Positions 1-8,430 of a stretch of 20,247 nucleotides of DNA are shown here, in pieces (the first letter of the stretch is position 1; each line of letters begins with the position of its first letter). The stretch comes from CBDCME01 sp965218865 (GTDB lineage Bacteria; Pseudomonadota; Alphaproteobacteria; JAAXGF01): positions 1 through 20,247 of the forward strand of contig CBDCME010000053.1 of NCBI GenBank assembly GCA_965218865.1, given 5' to 3'. Made by a program: the position numbers and the translations under genes. The notes beneath the pieces were generated by a model, which was not told the origin of the DNA, ran no database searches, and saw nothing but the letters and a program-made list of their open reading frames with translations.

Positions 1-455
1 AGAGAGTGTGTCCCCTACGGGTGCTTGCCGCGCCGCGCCTTGTAACGGTACTTGGTAATCCAGACAATGCGGAACCGATGGTAAAAAACCGTGTGCTTTC
101 CCGTGTCGTAGCGCATGGTGAAAAATGCCCTGAAGCGATCCGTCTCAAAGACGGAGGTTTAAAACCTAAACGGGGACAAACAACAACTTGCACCCCTTGG
201 CAACTCCCTAATTCACGTTTCTAGTGCATCGACCCAAACGGAGGCGACAGCCGAAGTTTGGAAAGTTGATGCATCGACAGTGGCCTGGTGCACGGGGGCG
301 TGAACGAAGTGAATGTGCCGGTGCACTAGGTGTCGCGGGTTCAATTCCCGTCTCTCCCGCTCCAACACCCCAAAGAGTTACCGGATCGCCCTGCAAACGC
401 CAAGCGAACGAGGTTCGAATAGGTAGCAACGGGATCGATTTCGCGGCTGTGCCGG
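1..455. other. Stretch without a convincing gene
   Basis: No open frame here resembles a protein family I know; the short frames on both strands look like chance. Two things stand out. A tRNA-like T-arm lies near 335-363 and is listed separately. A short CGGGGACA motif near 171-178 recurs at 8378, 8391 and, reversed, at 18374. The nonamer TGCATCGAC occurs twice, near 225 and 270, about 45 bases apart, and GTGCAC occurs at 288-293 and 321-326, which could pair. This may be the flank of an RNA gene that served as an integration site, but that is inference. Confidence 0.4.
335..363 (+). ncRNA. tRNA/tmRNA-like T-arm and 3' acceptor strand (fragment)
   Basis: The sequence has a T-stem GCGGG (335-339), a seven-base loop TTCAATT (340-346), the matching strand CCCGT (347-351), then a seven-base acceptor-like strand CTCTCCC followed by GCTCCA. 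This is the layout of the 3' end of a tRNA or tmRNA. No matching 5' acceptor strand (GGGAGAG) or anticodon arm is visible upstream within tRNA distance, so this is not a complete tRNA. A tmRNA 3' end, possibly of the permuted alphaproteobacterial type, or a remnant left by integration at such a gene, are both possible. The GTGCAC pair at 288-293 and 321-326 could form a helix just before it. Confidence 0.35.
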
Positions 456-478
456 TCAATGGCCCGAGCATCTTTGAT

Positions 479-519
479 ACCGCCAATCCGTCAGGGGATT
501 GGCCTGACGGATTGGCGGT
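479..519. terminator. Perfect 17-bp inverted repeat behind the cold-shock gene
   Basis: Positions 479-495 and 503-519 are perfect reverse complements (arm core CCGCCAATCCGTCAGG) separated by the seven-base loop GGATTGG. The hairpin begins five bases past the TGA at 524-526 that would end the cold-shock gene on the minus strand, which is where a terminator would sit. No U-rich tract follows on either strand, so a classical intrinsic terminator is not proven; an RNA-stabilising 3' hairpin is an alternative. Confidence 0.5.
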
Positions 520-523
520 CGAA

Positions 524-735
524 TCACTCCGCGAGGAGAGAGATTCCCGGCCGAGGATTTGCCCGGACGGTCCTGGACGATTTCAAACGTCACCCGCTGA
601 CCTTCATTGAGAGTGGTGAGACCGGCCGCTTCCACGGCGCTGATAGGGACGAACACGTCCCGACCACCGCCATCCGGCCTCGATAAAACCGTACCCCTTT
701 TGCGTATTAAACCATTTCACGATTCCAACAGACAT
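524..735 (-). pseudogene. CspA-family cold-shock protein, frameshifted
   Basis: Cold-shock proteins are small OB-fold RNA chaperones that bind single-stranded nucleic acid. The ATG at 733-735 is preceded by GGGGAG (741-746 on this strand) at good spacing. The first frame gives SVGIVKWFNTQKGYGFIE with the RNP1-like KGYGFI motif. An extra G at 678 then shifts the frame; removing it continues PDGGGRDVFVPISAVEAAGL, containing the RNP2-like VFVPIS, then LNEGQRVTFEI. Close to the end a second single-base excess in the CTCTCTCC tract (about 535-542) would account for the loss of the expected stop. Correcting both gives about 69 residues ending at TGA 524-526, the usual family length. As read, the downstream frame runs on to 456 through the hairpin. 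Either a recent pseudogene or sequencing error. Confidence 0.75.
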
Positions 736-1067
736 AACGACTCCCCAGTTGAGAAATGACCGGCATGCGGCGCCCGCTCTTCGCGACGGTTGGCGGGCAC
801 TGGATTGTTCTCCGGCCGCATCCCGCCCCTACCCTCGTCCCAGGCGCCCTGCCCGTCAAGCCCAGAAGTCCGGTTGGGCCACTTTTTAGTATCGGCTAAA
901 GGCGGCATAAACCCGAAAACCCCGCCGTGGCGCGGACTGTTCGAAAACTCGCCGGCACCGGCCCTCTCCCCCTCCCGGCCACCCATATCAGCATACTCTC
1001 GTGGCTGGCCGGGAGGGGGCGGGGGCCGGAACAGACGCATTTTCGAACAGGCTCCGAGGGATGTCCG
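736..1067. other. Intergenic region between the cold-shock gene and the CHAT gene
   Basis: This gap holds the ribosome binding site and presumably the 5' untranslated region and promoter of the cold-shock gene, and the palindromic repeat at 937-1050. I see no coding region in it; the open frames on both strands are GC-driven and match nothing familiar. No confident -35/-10 pair could be picked by eye. Confidence 0.5.
937..1050. repeat. MITE-like palindromic repeat, copy 1
   Basis: The 114-bp element has perfect 11-bp terminal inverted repeats, CTGTTCGAAAA at 937-947 and TTTTCGAACAG at 1040-1050. Inside is a 14-bp stem, 968-981 paired with 1006-1019, around a loop containing TATCAGCATACTCTCGTG. 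A second copy is at 18868-18994 with the same ends, stem and loop. It encodes nothing. It resembles small non-autonomous palindromic elements (REP/MITE type); no matching transposase is visible in this window. Confidence 0.8.
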
Positions 1068-1610
1068 TCAATCGCCTAGATTCCGCCCTTCGCCGACCAC
1101 AACGAAGGGGGCCCAGAAGGCGGGATGGGCGTAATGCGGATCCGCTTCGTCGTCGATCAAGGCTAGAATCGACTGCCTCAAGGCCTCGGAACGGCCGAGG
1201 TCGGGATCGGCGGCGAGGGCCTCGAACGCCCCCGTCGTCAGCCTTTGGGCCGATTTCGTCTCCACCGGCCAGTGCGACACCAGCAAACCCCGGCTGCCGG
1301 CGTAGAAGAATGCCTTGGCTAGGCCCGACAGGCCTTCCGCCCCCGGCGTTCCGTCGGCCGCCGCCGTGTTGCAGGCCGACAGGACGACCCAGTCGGCGTT
1401 GAGTTTGAGCTGGGCGATTTCGCTCGACACCAAGAGACCGTCGTCCTCCTCGCTCGCTTCCTCCGGCGGCGTCAGCACCAGGGCCGGCTCGGCGATCCCC
1501 TCGAAATCCCCCGCCATCAAGCCATGAGTCGCGAACGCCACGACCCGGTAGTCGGCGAGGTCGTCGTTTCCCCGCACCAGGGGTTCGCGCGCCGCATCAC
1601 CGAGATGCAC
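1068..1610 (-). pseudogene. CHAT peptidase catalytic half, downstream of an in-frame stop
   Basis: This is the C-terminal part of a CHAT (caspase-HetF-associated with TPR) domain. Both catalytic dyad residues are visible: the His of VVAFATHGL (residue 29 of this part) and the Cys of VVLSACNTA (residue 80). The following GLAKAFFYAGSRGLLVSHWPV segment and the end HPAFWAPFVVVGEG are typical of the family. It lies in exactly the same frame as the upstream half: the order is ATG, TAA (1614-1616), GAA, GTG. It is therefore one gene with a nonsense codon, not a frameshift. A GTG at 1608-1610 could start a separate polypeptide, but no good ribosome binding site is seen before it. Confidence 0.85.
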
Positions 1611-1613
1611 TTC

Positions 1614-3335
1614 TTACATGGGGGCGCCCAAGGCTGTCGCCATCGCGTTCAGCTCCGCCGCCGTTTCCGGCAAACTGGCAAGATTGCGCACCCTGGAGAC
1701 ATCGGCGACCCCGCCCCGGGCAAACAGTCCCGCGACCTTGATCCCTCGCGGACCACTCGGCCCCCCGTCGAGTAACGGGTCCCCATAACCGATGAAAGGC
1801 TTGGCCGCCCGGGTCCGGGCCGCGAAGACGCGCAAGGCTCGGAGCGACGACACCGACGGCAACACCGTCACGGCGTATTTGCGCGCCAACCATTGGGTAT
1901 GCCTGTATCCCGTTAAGTCCACGAATTCACCTTGCGGTTCCTCGGTCACGAGAACCCCCAGCGGCAGGCTCTGGAGGGCCCCGTCGGGCACCAGGAAGAC
2001 ATGGCGCGTCCCTTCCAGAAGAGGCTTCGGCGGGCCTAAGAGTTTCGTGTAGAGCTCATGGGCCAGTTGGGTATCGAAAGCCGGCACGTCGCGCAGCCGC
2101 CGAACCTGGGACAAATCCACCCCGGCGCGCAGTTCGGTCACCGCACGCCGTAATTCCTCGGCGCTGATCTCGATCGTGAAAAACTCGGCCCGATCCCGGC
2201 GCGCCACCCAGAGATAGGATTCTTCGCCGCCGGCAAGGTGCGTAAGGATGGCCTCGTCTGCCCCGAGCAAGGCCTGGGCGTCGGCCAGGGCAAGCGGGCG
2301 TGGGTTGGCGATCTCGGCGAATTGGGGGAATTCCTCGGCGACCTTGGCGTCGAGTTCGGCCAAACGTGTGTCGAGATCGGCAAGCAGATTCTGGAGGTCT
2401 TCTTCGGCCGTACTGTTCCGTTCTATCGGCGCTGCGCTGACCGCTTTAACCAGGTCCGCACCAACCTGCCGCCAACGTTCCAGGGTGTCCTGGCGTCGTC
2501 TGACGGTCTCCGCCAGTCTATCGCTGCCCGCCGCGAACCGCGCGCCCATTCGTGAAACCGTCGCTCCGGTGCTCGTCGCCCGCGCCAGTTGGGCGACGCG
2601 GAAAGTTTCCGCCAGCAGTTCGCTTCGCTCTTCCGGTTTCTCCTTCGCGTAGCGCGACGCTATCCTCACATGTGCGTGGAACATAAAACCGACACTGGCT
2701 TGCTCCGCTATTCCGCCGCTGGATTTTGCTTCGCCACCATGAGCCGCCCGACCGGCGTGAATCGTCGTCGCACGGCGAGTCTCTGTAAGCGCCTTATCGT
2801 ATCGTCCCTGATAGAAATATATCCCGGACAGGTTGGAGAGGCCCGCCGCGACATCCGGATGATCGAGGCCAAGGGCCTTATCTTTAATCGCCAGCGAGCG
2901 CTTGTAGAGCGGCTCGGCTTCACCGTATCGGCCCTGCGCTTCATACAGAAAGCCCAGGTTTTTGAGGCTCGCGGCGACATCCGGGTGCTCGCGGCCAAGG
3001 GCCTTCTCTCTAATCGCCAGCGAGCGCCTGTAGAGTGGCTCTGCCTCCCCGTAACGGCCCTGCGCTTCATACAGAAAGCCCAGGTTGTTGGCAAAAATCG
3101 CCGTGTCAAGATGGTTAGGGCCAAACTCGTTCTCACCGATTTCCAGAGCACGTTTGGCGAAGGGAATAGCCTCGGTGTATTTCCTTTGTTGCTTGAGAGC
3201 CGTGTGCTGGTTGTACTGCTCCATCAAGGCGTCGGACATGGCGCCGGCGATCCCTGCCCACAAAACAAGAGGCGCGATTAGGGCCAGCCAAACGGCGCGC
3301 ACGGCTGCCGAAACGTTTGTCAGGAATCCACGCAT
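1614..3335 (-). pseudogene. TPR-CHAT protein, N-terminal part ending at a premature TAA
   Basis: CHAT proteins are caspase-like cysteine peptidases regulated by TPR scaffolds. I choose ATG 3333-3335 because AGGGGAGG lies just upstream. The first about 34 residues are a signal peptide or membrane anchor (VWLALIAPLVLWAGIAGA), suggesting export. TPR_12-type repeats follow at about residues 40-190 (NNLGFLYEAQGRYGEAEPLY, twice nearly identical, and a third unit NLSGIYFYQGRYDKAL). A helical linker leads into the start of the CHAT domain (FLVPDGALQSLPLGVLV, VLPSVSSLRAL, FIGYGDPLLDG). Translation stops at residue 574, before the catalytic His and Cys, so this half alone should be inactive. A single GAA to TAA change would explain it. 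IS630 copy 1 ends only about 68 bases upstream, so the native promoter may be displaced. Confidence 0.85.
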
Positions 3336-3989
3336 CTGGACCTCCCCTGCCAGGTACCGCATTGGCCGGTATCGACGTGTTATTGCCGAGCCTAAGCCTT
3401 ATACCAACCGCCCTTAACATTGACTTGTGCGATCCCACGCTCTGAGGCCGATGGACATGATCTTCCAAGGTCGGTTGGTCAGGTTGTTCCAGGCTTGGCA
3501 AGAGGCCTCGACGATGGCTTCATAGGAGTCGAAGACACGATTGGAGAGCCAGTTCTGGCGGAGGTATTGCCAGACATTTTCGGCGGGATTGAGCTCCGGG
3601 GACTTGGGTGGCAAAGGCACGAGGGAGATGTTCTCCGGGATGCCGAGTTTGGCAGTGGTGTGCCATGCGGCTTGGTCGAGCAGCACGACGGCATGGGCGT
3701 TTGGGGCAACGGCCCGGCTGATTTCCTCGAGATGCAGGTCCATGGCTTCAGTATTGGCGCGCGGCATGACCAGCGCCGCGCCCTCACCGCGCTCGGGGCA
3801 GATGGCGCCGAAGAGATACGCCGAAGAGGTCCGTAGGTCCTTGACCTGGCGCGGGCGCGATCCCTTTGGGGCCCACTGGCGCACCAGGCTGTTCTTCTGG
3901 CCGACGCGCATTTCATCTTGAAACCAAACCTCGATGGGCGTGTCCGGTGGCTGTGCCGCTACGATTTTCGCCAAGTGTTCGGGAAAACT

Positions 3990-3997
3990 TTTTTTAA
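3990..3997. repeat. Target site duplication of IS1595, left
   Basis: TTTTTTAA at 3990-3997 is repeated at 5026-5033 directly outside the two ends of the IS1595 element. Eight bases is the usual duplication of this family. A nine-base match is excluded by the next base on each side. Confidence 0.9.
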
Positions 3998-5025
3998 GGC
4001 TCAGTTCGCATTTGGTATGCATTGTGGTAGAATGTTCGCGGTTTGTTTAGGGGAGCGAGGAGATGGATCACGAGCGGTTTCGAGACTGGCTTTCGCATGT
4101 GGACGGGCTGACGCCGGCCCAGCGCGAGGAGGTGATGGCGGCCCTGTCGGGACGGCCGGAGGGCGCGGCCTCGCTGGCGGCGATCGAACTCGGCGTGGAC
4201 GAAGCGCGGCGCTGCCCGCATTGCGGCAGCGGCGGGGCGGTCTCGCGCGGCAAGGCGCGCGGTCTGCGCCGCTACCGGTGCAAGGCTTGCGGGAAGACAT
4301 TCGGCGCGCTGACCGGTACGCCGCTTTCGGGCCTGCACCGCAAGGAGCGCTGGCTGTCCTTCGGCAAGGCCCTGGCGCAAGGGGAAACGGTGCGCGCCTC
4401 GGCGCGGCGGTGCGGCATTGCGCCGAGCACGGCGTTTCGCTGGCGCCACCGCTTCCTTGAGGCGGTCCGGCAAGCCCCGGACCGGCTCGGCGGGATCGTC
4501 GAGGCCGACGAGACCTTCGTGCTCGAAAGCCGGAAGGGAGACCGGAAACTGGACCGCAAGCCACGCCGGCGCGGCGGAAAAGCCGGCAAGCGCGGGATCT
4601 CTCGTGAGCAAGTGCGGGTTCTGGTCGCCGCCGACCGTGGCGGCGCAACGCTCAGCAGGACGCTGCCCACCGTCAATGCCGATAGCCTGAAGGAGGCGCT
4701 GGAACCGGTCATTGCCCCGGATGCCTTGCTCGTCTCCGACGCCAGCCGCTGTTACCCGCCCGCCGCAGCGGCGCTCGCCATCCGCCACGAGACGGTCAAT
4801 CTCTCCGCCGGAGAACGGGTACGCGGCGCCCTGCACATCCAGACGGTCAACAGCCGTCATAGCCAACTCAAGGGCTTCCTGCGACGCTACCGCGGCATCG
4901 CCACCAAGTATCTCGACAGTTACCTGCGCTGGTTCCATCTCATCGAACTCGCCGACCGACCGACCCCGAGAGCATGCTTGGCCGCAGCCATGGCGAAGCC
5001 ATGCATACGGTTCACGAACTGAGCC
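3998..5025 (+). mobile_element. IS1595-family element nested in IS630
   Basis: The element runs from GGCTCAGTTCG (3998) to CGAACTGAGCC (5025), an 11-bp perfect terminal inverted repeat, and is 1028 bp long. Both flanks carry TTTTTTAA. It is complete and its transposase is open, so it is probably the most recent insertion in this part of the window. It inserted into the poly-T/poly-A tract of the IS630 transposase gene. Confidence 0.95.
4063..5022 (+). CDS. IS1595-family transposase
   Basis: A 319-residue DDE-type transposase, complete. Residues 50-80 are a zinc ribbon (CPHCGSGG then CKACGKTFG) typical of the IS1595 family. An HTH follows (GETVRASARRCGIAPSTAFR). The catalytic core shows VEADETF (first Asp), LLVSDASRCY (second Asp), and the QTVNSRHSQLKGFLRRYRGI segment with TKYLDSYLRWFH, where this family has Asn or His near the third acidic position. 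The start at ATG 4063 follows GGGGAGCGAGGAG at close spacing. The stop codon falls inside the right inverted repeat. It looks functional. Confidence 0.95.
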   Translation: MDHERFRDWLSHVDGLTPAQREEVMAALSGRPEGAASLAAIELGVDEARRCPHCGSGGAVSRGKARGLRRYRCKACGKTFGALTGTPLSGLHRKERWLSFGKALAQGETVRASARRCGIAPSTAFRWRHRFLEAVRQAPDRLGGIVEADETFVLESRKGDRKLDRKPRRRGGKAGKRGISREQVRVLVAADRGGATLSRTLPTVNADSLKEALEPVIAPDALLVSDASRCYPPAAAALAIRHETVNLSAGERVRGALHIQTVNSRHSQLKGFLRRYRGIATKYLDSYLRWFHLIELADRPTPRACLAAAMAKPCIRFTN

Positions 5026-5033
5026 TTTTTTAA
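5026..5033. repeat. Target site duplication of IS1595, right
   Basis: TTTTTTAA, the partner of 3990-3997. Joining the flanks and dropping one copy gives C followed by seven T and AAATTCC, one T fewer than the same place in IS630 copy 2. Confidence 0.9.
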
Positions 5034-5745
5034 ATTCCTCCTGTGCCCGCGCATCCTGGCCGACGTGGCGCGGGCGCGCGGAAATATGCGAGAACCCGAG
5101 CGCGGCCAGCAGCTTGCCGACGCTCCGCTCGTGATAGTCCACGCCGAAGCGCGTTCGGATCAGTTGCTTGAGATCGATGCAGCGCCAGCGCACGACCCCA
5201 TCCCGTTCGGGATCGGGACCGGCCTCGATAGCCCGCGAAAGCGCCGCCATTTGCGACGGCGTCAACCGACGCAACGCCCCGTTCGGCTTGCGGTCGATCA
5301 GACCGGCCGGACCTCCCGCGTTGAACCGGTGAACCCAGTCCCGCAACGTCTGCCGATCCATGCCGCCAATACCCGCCGCGCACGCTCGATCCATCCCATC
5401 GTAGATGGCCGCCATCGACAAAAGCCGTCGCGCCTGGTTCCCATCATCGCTCCGTGCCGCAAGAACACGGACTCTTTCAGCATCAAAGTCGTTTCGCAAA
5501 GGAATCGTTGGCATTGAACACACTCCCTTGTTGCCAACAACCTTGAATCACACAAAACCTAGCGTGTAAACCTTTGCGCGAGTCAAACTCTGGGGCGGTT
5601 GGTATTAGCCGGAGTCAGCGCAGATTTTGGGATCTAAACCGCGATCCCTTTCGGACGGAGATCCGAGGGGGCGTTTCGGTCCTGGCGGGAAGCTCGCGCG
5701 CGGGGTAAATTCCGGCGACGGCGGGGGAATCATGACTGGGCGACC

Positions 5746-8406
5746 ATGAGCGCGTTTCGCACCCTGGTGGAACTGAAGGACGGTTGGCCGAAAGGATCGG
5801 AGGCGACGGCGCTGATCGCGTTCGGGGAAGACGGTCCCAGGAGCTGGTCGTACGGGGAGCTGGACGACACCATTTCGCGGCTCGCGGCGGGCCTCGTCCA
5901 GGCGGGGCTTCGGCGCGGGGAACCGGTTCTGTTGTTCGGGTCCAGTTCGCCGGAATGGGTCGCCGCCTATTTCGCCGTCGTCTGCGCCGGGGGAACGGCC
6001 GTGCCGCTGGACGAGCTCGCGGGCGCGGAGCAGTTGGCGACGGTGGTCGCGGATTCCGCCACCGAGCGGGTGTTCACGACCCGCGAACACCTGCCGGCGG
6101 TGCGAAACCTCGATGGGGGGGCCGCGTTGGCGGTCTTTCTGCTCGACGGCGAGGACGACGACGGGACGGGGTGGCGGGGCCTTCTAAGCGACGCCCCGAC
6201 TGCGCTTCCCGAAGCCGATGAAAAGGACGTCGTCTCGCTGCTCTACACTTCGGGCACCACGGGGAATCCGAAGGCCGTGCCGCTCAGCCACAAGAATATC
6301 TGCGCCAACGTCACCGGCCTGGTCGCCGAGAAGATACTCGGTCCCGACGACAAAGTGCTCTTGCCGCTGCCACTTCACCACGTCTATCCCTTCCACGGTC
6401 GGCCTCCTGAGCAGCCTGGCGAGCGGCGCCACCGTCGTCTTTCCGGCCGGGATCGGCGGTCCCCAGCTCGTCGCGGCGCTCAAGGAGGCCAAGGTCACCG
6501 TTCTGACCGGCGTGCCGCGACTTTATTCGGCTCTGGTGGCCGGAATCGAAAGCAAGGTCGCGGCCCGGAGGGGCCTGGCCACGGCGGTGTTCCCGTGGCT
6601 TCTCCGTCTGTCGATGGCGTGCCGCCGGAAACTCGGTCTGAAGGTGGGGCGGTTTCTGTTCGGGCGCCTGCACCAGGAAATGGGTCCGGCACTCGGCCTG
6701 CTGGCCTCGGGCGGGGCCCGGCTCGATCCGGATACGGCCGGCGAGCTGGAGGCCTTGGGCTGGGACGTGCTCACCGGCTACGGCCTGACCGAGACGGCGC
6801 CTGTCCTGACCTTCAATTTGCCGACCCGGAATCGGCCCGAATCCGTCGGCGTCCCGCTGCCGGGGGTCGAAATCAGGATCGACGCCGGACCGGGGGACTC
6901 ATCGGGTGAAATTCTGGCCCGCGGTGCCAACGTGTTTTCCGGCTACCGAAACAACCCCGAGGCGACACGCCTCGTCTTCACCGACGACGGCTGGTTCCGC
7001 ACCGGCGACCTGGGGTACGTGGACAAGGACGGATTTCTCCATATCGTCGGCCGGGCGAAGGAGGTGATCGTTCTCGCGGACGGCAAGAACGTGCTTCCCG
7101 AGGACGTCGAGACAGCTCTCGCTGGCAGCCGTTTCATCCGCGAGGCCGCGGTTCTGGAATTGGACGGCGCCCTGGCGGCGCTCGTGGTTCCCGACGACGA
7201 GGCCGTTCGCGAGCACGGCGCGGCACGCCAGGCCGGTCTTCTCCGCGAGGAGATCGAGGATATCTCCTACCGATTGCCCTCGTACCAACGCGTCACCACT
7301 TACCGGGTCACGCGCGAGGCCTTGCCGCGCACCAATCTGGGCAAGCTGCGGCGGCACCTCCTGGCCGATCTCTTCGCCCACTCGCGGCGCCAAGCCCGGC
7401 AGGCGTCGGCGCTCTCGGACGCGGACCGCCAGCTCATCGCCACGGAGCCGGCGAAGGGCCTCTGGGCCTGGCTCGGCGAGCGCTTCTTTGAGGAAACTCT
7501 CAGCCTCGAAACCAGCCCGCAGCTGGACCTCCACCTGGACTCGCTCGCCTGGGTGACCCTGACCCTCGAAATCCAGGAGCGTTTCGGCATCGAGCTCACG
7601 GCGAAGGCGGTGGCCGGAATCGTTACCCTGCACGATCTCTTGACCGTGGCGAGCACGGCCAAACGCGGCACGAGACAAGGCGAGGGCGCCTTCGAGACCC
7701 TGACGCCAAGCGACGAAAGCTTTCTCGCGCCGACGAGTCCGCCGATCACACTGTTGGGAATTCTCCTTTTCGGCCTGACCTGGGCGGTGATGCGGGGATT
7801 ATTCCGGCTTCGGGTCCACGGGGCCGAGGATTTGCCTCGCGACGGACCGGTCCTGATCACGCCCAACCACGCGAGTTATCTCGATTCCCTGGCCATCGCG
7901 GCGGCTCTGGGTTTGCGGCGCTTGCGCCGAACCCTATTGGGCCGGCTGGGCCGAGATACTTTTCAGCGGGCCGCTGCGCCGGGTCTTGAGCCGGGGCGGC
8001 CCACGTCTACCCGGTGGACCCCGACCGCGGGCCGGCGACGGGACTCGCCCTCGGAGCCGCCGTTCTTCGCCGCGACCAGATCCTGGTCTGGTATCCCGAG
8101 GGCGGCCTGACCACGACCGGCGAGCTGAGGGCGTTCCTCCCCGGTGTCGGGGTGCTGCTCGATAACACCCCGTCGAAGGCCATTCCGACCCGGATCGACG
8201 GCACCTTCGAGGCGATGCCGAAAGGCAGCGCCTGGCCCCGGTTCCGCCCCATCACGGTCACCTTCGGCCCCGCCACCCCGGTCGAGGACCTCAAAGCCAA
8301 GGGCAGCGGCGAAACCGATTACCAGAAGATCGCCCACGGCCTCCACCGCACCGTCGCCGATTTAAAACCGGAAAACCGGGGACAAAAACCGGGGACAGTA
8401 CACTGA
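5746..8406 (+). pseudogene. AMP-dependent acyl-activating enzyme-ACP-acyltransferase fusion, three frameshifts
   Basis: The protein resembles acyl-ACP synthetase/acyltransferase fusions (Aas-like): it would activate a fatty acid with ATP, load an attached carrier and transfer the acyl group to a lysolipid. Corrected length is about 885 residues. The adenylation domain shows LLYTSGTTGNPKAVPLSH, GYGLTET, FRTGDLGYVDKDG and a C-terminal PRTNLGKLRR with the catalytic Lys. A carrier domain follows with the attachment Ser in LHLDSLAWV. The last part is a PlsC acyltransferase. Extra bases at about 6394 (C), 7934 (C) and 7995 (G) break the frame; removing each restores conserved sequence (HHVYPF|TVGLLSSL, then YWAGWAEILFSGPLRR, then AAHVYPVDPDRG). 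The start ATG 5746 lacks a close ribosome binding site, so it is uncertain. Confidence 0.85.
7800..8406 (+). pseudogene. PlsC/lysophospholipid acyltransferase domain of the fusion
   Basis: This is the C-terminal domain of the preceding gene, described separately because two of the three frameshifts lie in it. Motif I is ITPNHASYLDSLA (the NHx4D acyltransferase motif). Motif III is WYPEGGLTTTGELRAF, where EGG replaces the common EGT/EGTR. Motif IV is around SKAIPTRIDGTF. Between motifs I and III, a stretch of about 60 bases (7935-7994) is open only in the third frame. The C-terminus (after HRTVADLK) runs into the GGGGACAGTA repeat, and the stop codon falls inside it, so the native end may have been replaced. 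Confidence 0.75.
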
Positions 8407-8412
8407 TTTCCG
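8389..8412 (+). repeat. GGGGACAGTA-type short repeat, copy at the acyltransferase 3' end
   Basis: CCGGGGACAGTACACTGATTTCCG at this site matches, with few differences, the reverse strand of 18357-18381. A shorter CCGGGGACA lies at 8377-8385. The acyltransferase stop TGA is part of the repeat. Short GGGGACAGTA elements are common extragenic repeats in proteobacteria; their function is not established. Confidence 0.6.
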
Positions 8413-8430
8413 CTGACAGGATCGGGTCCG

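Larger units (their letters stand above)
3414..5514 (-). pseudogene. IS630 transposase, copy 1, split by an IS1595 insertion
   Basis: The gene starts at ATG 5512-5514 with AAGGGAG upstream and ends at 3414. The N-terminal half (5514 to about 5026) is the helix-turn-helix region (TLRDWVHRFNAGGPAGL, then a second HTH before GFSHISARPRH). The C-terminal half (3997-3414) carries the DDE triad: VWFQDEMRVGQ, VVLLDQAAWH and PPKSPELNPAENVWQ. The 8-bp duplication shows that the site before insertion had seven T (seven A on the coding strand), which keeps both halves in a single frame (EEFKKSFPEHLAKIV) of about 354 residues. Now inactive because of the insertion. Confidence 0.9.
3404..5602 (-). mobile_element. 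IS630-family element, copy 1, interrupted by IS1595
   Basis: The ends CCAACCGCCC (from 3404) and GGGCGGTTGG (to 5602) are inverted and each flanked by TA (3402-3403 and 5603-5604), the target duplication typical of IS630. It is almost identical to copy 2 (15408-16571), in the opposite orientation, with only a few substitutions seen (for example near 3430 and 3470-3475). The transposase gene is split by an IS1595 element. Without that insert the element would be about 1163 bp. It lies directly upstream of the CHAT gene. Confidence 0.92.

Noticed and set aside
166..215. A tmRNA tag-coding segment (the CAAACAACAACTTGC stretch before a stop)
   Set aside because: None of the three frames ends in the hydrophobic, Ala-rich tail normal for tmRNA tags.
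6391..7995. Programmed frameshifting in the acyl fusion gene
   Set aside because: Three +1 shifts at unremarkable CC, CCC and GGGG runs with no slippery motif or stimulator are better explained by mutation or sequencing error.
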